From positions 1 through 5,766 of the forward strand of contig DBCW01000021.1 of the NCBI GenBank assembly GCA_002293265.1: a stretch of 5,766 nt of DNA, given 5' to 3'. A program made the translations under genes and the position numbers. The DNA is from Eggerthellales bacterium UBA948. GTDB lineage: Bacteria > Actinomycetota > Coriobacteriia > Coriobacteriales > UBA8131. The notes beneath the pieces are model-generated. The model did not search any database, was not told where the DNA came from, and saw only the letters and a list, made by a program, of their open reading frames with translations. Positions 5,155 through 5,766 of this stretch are shown here, one piece after another. The stretch's first letter is position 1; each line of letters opens with the position of its first letter.

Positions 5155-5766
5155 TTAATCATTCCACTTTGCTTGGTATGACTCGCGAAAAGCTTTTTGC
5201 TTAGCAAAGCCACCAAGTTCCACAATTTGCTGTGTCGGGGAAATATCTCCTTCTTTTACAGGATAAATGGTGACTAAAGTACATTTGCCCATACTACCGA
5301 TTCCATAAGGACCTACCTTTTCTATGTCGATTACACAGTTCGGATTGGAGTCAAATGTGCGGAATAAAGTAGGAGCCGCAGCATCGTCTTCGGGAAACCA
5401 CCAACCAGACTCAGCGCTAATTACATAATCTTTAAGTGTCGGAACGATATGAGCCACCTGTTTAAAACGTCCTTGATCGTTTTCTATCCATGTCCACTCG
5501 CCTTCTTTTATCCCGTACTTATCGGCAACATTTTGATTCATGCAAACCTGTGGCCACATATGGAATTCGCGCATTGTCTTTTGTTGACGATGCTCACTAT
5601 GAAAGAACTCGTAGGAACGTACGCCTGAGTTTAATATCAATGGGTATTTTTCATATCTTTCCGGTGTGGATATCGGGCTTTCAGTAGGCTCAATGTGCTC
5701 GGGCAATGGGTTGATACCCCATGTCTGATACATTAATGAATACAACTCAATGCGCCCGGTAGGAGT
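5155..5766 (-). CDS. Molybdopterin-dependent oxidoreductase catalytic subunit, C-terminal fragment (DMSO reductase superfamily)
   Basis: This is the last 203 residues of a larger enzyme; the frame is open through the right edge. The fragment begins TPTGRIELYS, matching the TPSGKIE(I/L)YS stretch that precedes the molydopterin-dinucleotide-binding domain in this superfamily, so the in-frame TTG at 5745 is an internal Leu codon, not a start. The binding domain then runs from about residue 41 to 170: FFHSEHR (54-60), MNQNVADKYGIKEGEW (76-91, the usual N...A...GI.(D/E)G(D/E)W stretch), SGWWFPE (120-126) and SNPNCVID (140-147). This would bind the bis-MGD molybdenum or tungsten cofactor. The HSEHRQ form recalls soluble or exported enzymes acting on organic substrates (acetylene hydratase, transhydroxylase and catechol dehydroxylase groups). 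That placement is an inference; the active-site ligand and any Tat signal lie outside the window. The gene leads the visible series and is followed 46 bases later by its likely ferredoxin partner. Confidence 0.93.
   Translation of the reverse strand, partial: TPTGRIELYSLMYQTWGINPLPEHIEPTESPISTPERYEKYPLILNSGVRSYEFFHSEHRQQKTMREFHMWPQVCMNQNVADKYGIKEGEWTWIENDQGRFKQVAHIVPTLKDYVISAESGWWFPEDDAAAPTLFRTFDSNPNCVIDIEKVGPYGIGSMGKCTLVTIYPVKEGDISPTQQIVELGGFAKQKAFRESYQAKWND

Overview
The window looks like chromosomal DNA from an anaerobic actinobacterium of the Coriobacteriia, most likely Eggerthellaceae. This rests on gene content, not on any database match. The combination is a molybdopterin oxidoreductase with a small ferredoxin, MFS carriers, a membrane-spanning LuxR-type regulator and a tiny zinc-ribbon protein with a Pro/Gly tail. 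Base composition, judged by eye, is a little under half GC, which is low for that family.

Layout. At the left edge, on the plus strand, is the C-terminal part of a membrane-anchored LuxR-type regulator (1-1026). Its frame stays open to the window edge. Everything else is on the minus strand and converges on it. In transcription order (right to left): the C-terminal third or less of a large DMSO-reductase-superfamily molybdopterin enzyme (5766-5155, cut by the right edge); a 116-residue ferredoxin-type electron-transfer subunit (5108-4758); a small lipoprotein (4638-4081); a CxxC zinc-ribbon protein with a PGAP-rich tail (4034-3786); an MFS carrier resembling the oxalate/formate antiporter and monocarboxylate group (3699-2383); and a second, unrelated-looking MFS carrier (2279-1083). 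Gaps are 46, 119, 46, 86 and 103 bases with no obvious strong intrinsic terminator, so one or more polycistronic transcripts are plausible. The 119-base and 103-base gaps hold inverted repeats that could be RNA control elements. No gap exceeds 300 bases. I see no tRNA, rRNA, insertion sequence or CRISPR array.

Working model (inference). The molybdopterin subunit and ferredoxin would form a reductase, dehydroxylase or hydroxytransferase of the kind Eggerthellaceae use on organic acceptors such as catechols. The two MFS carriers would move substrate and product, and the membrane LuxR protein would control the locus. The lipoprotein and zinc-ribbon protein are the unexplained members. The substrate cannot be read from this sequence. 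Both edge genes are incomplete, so the operon ends are not visible.
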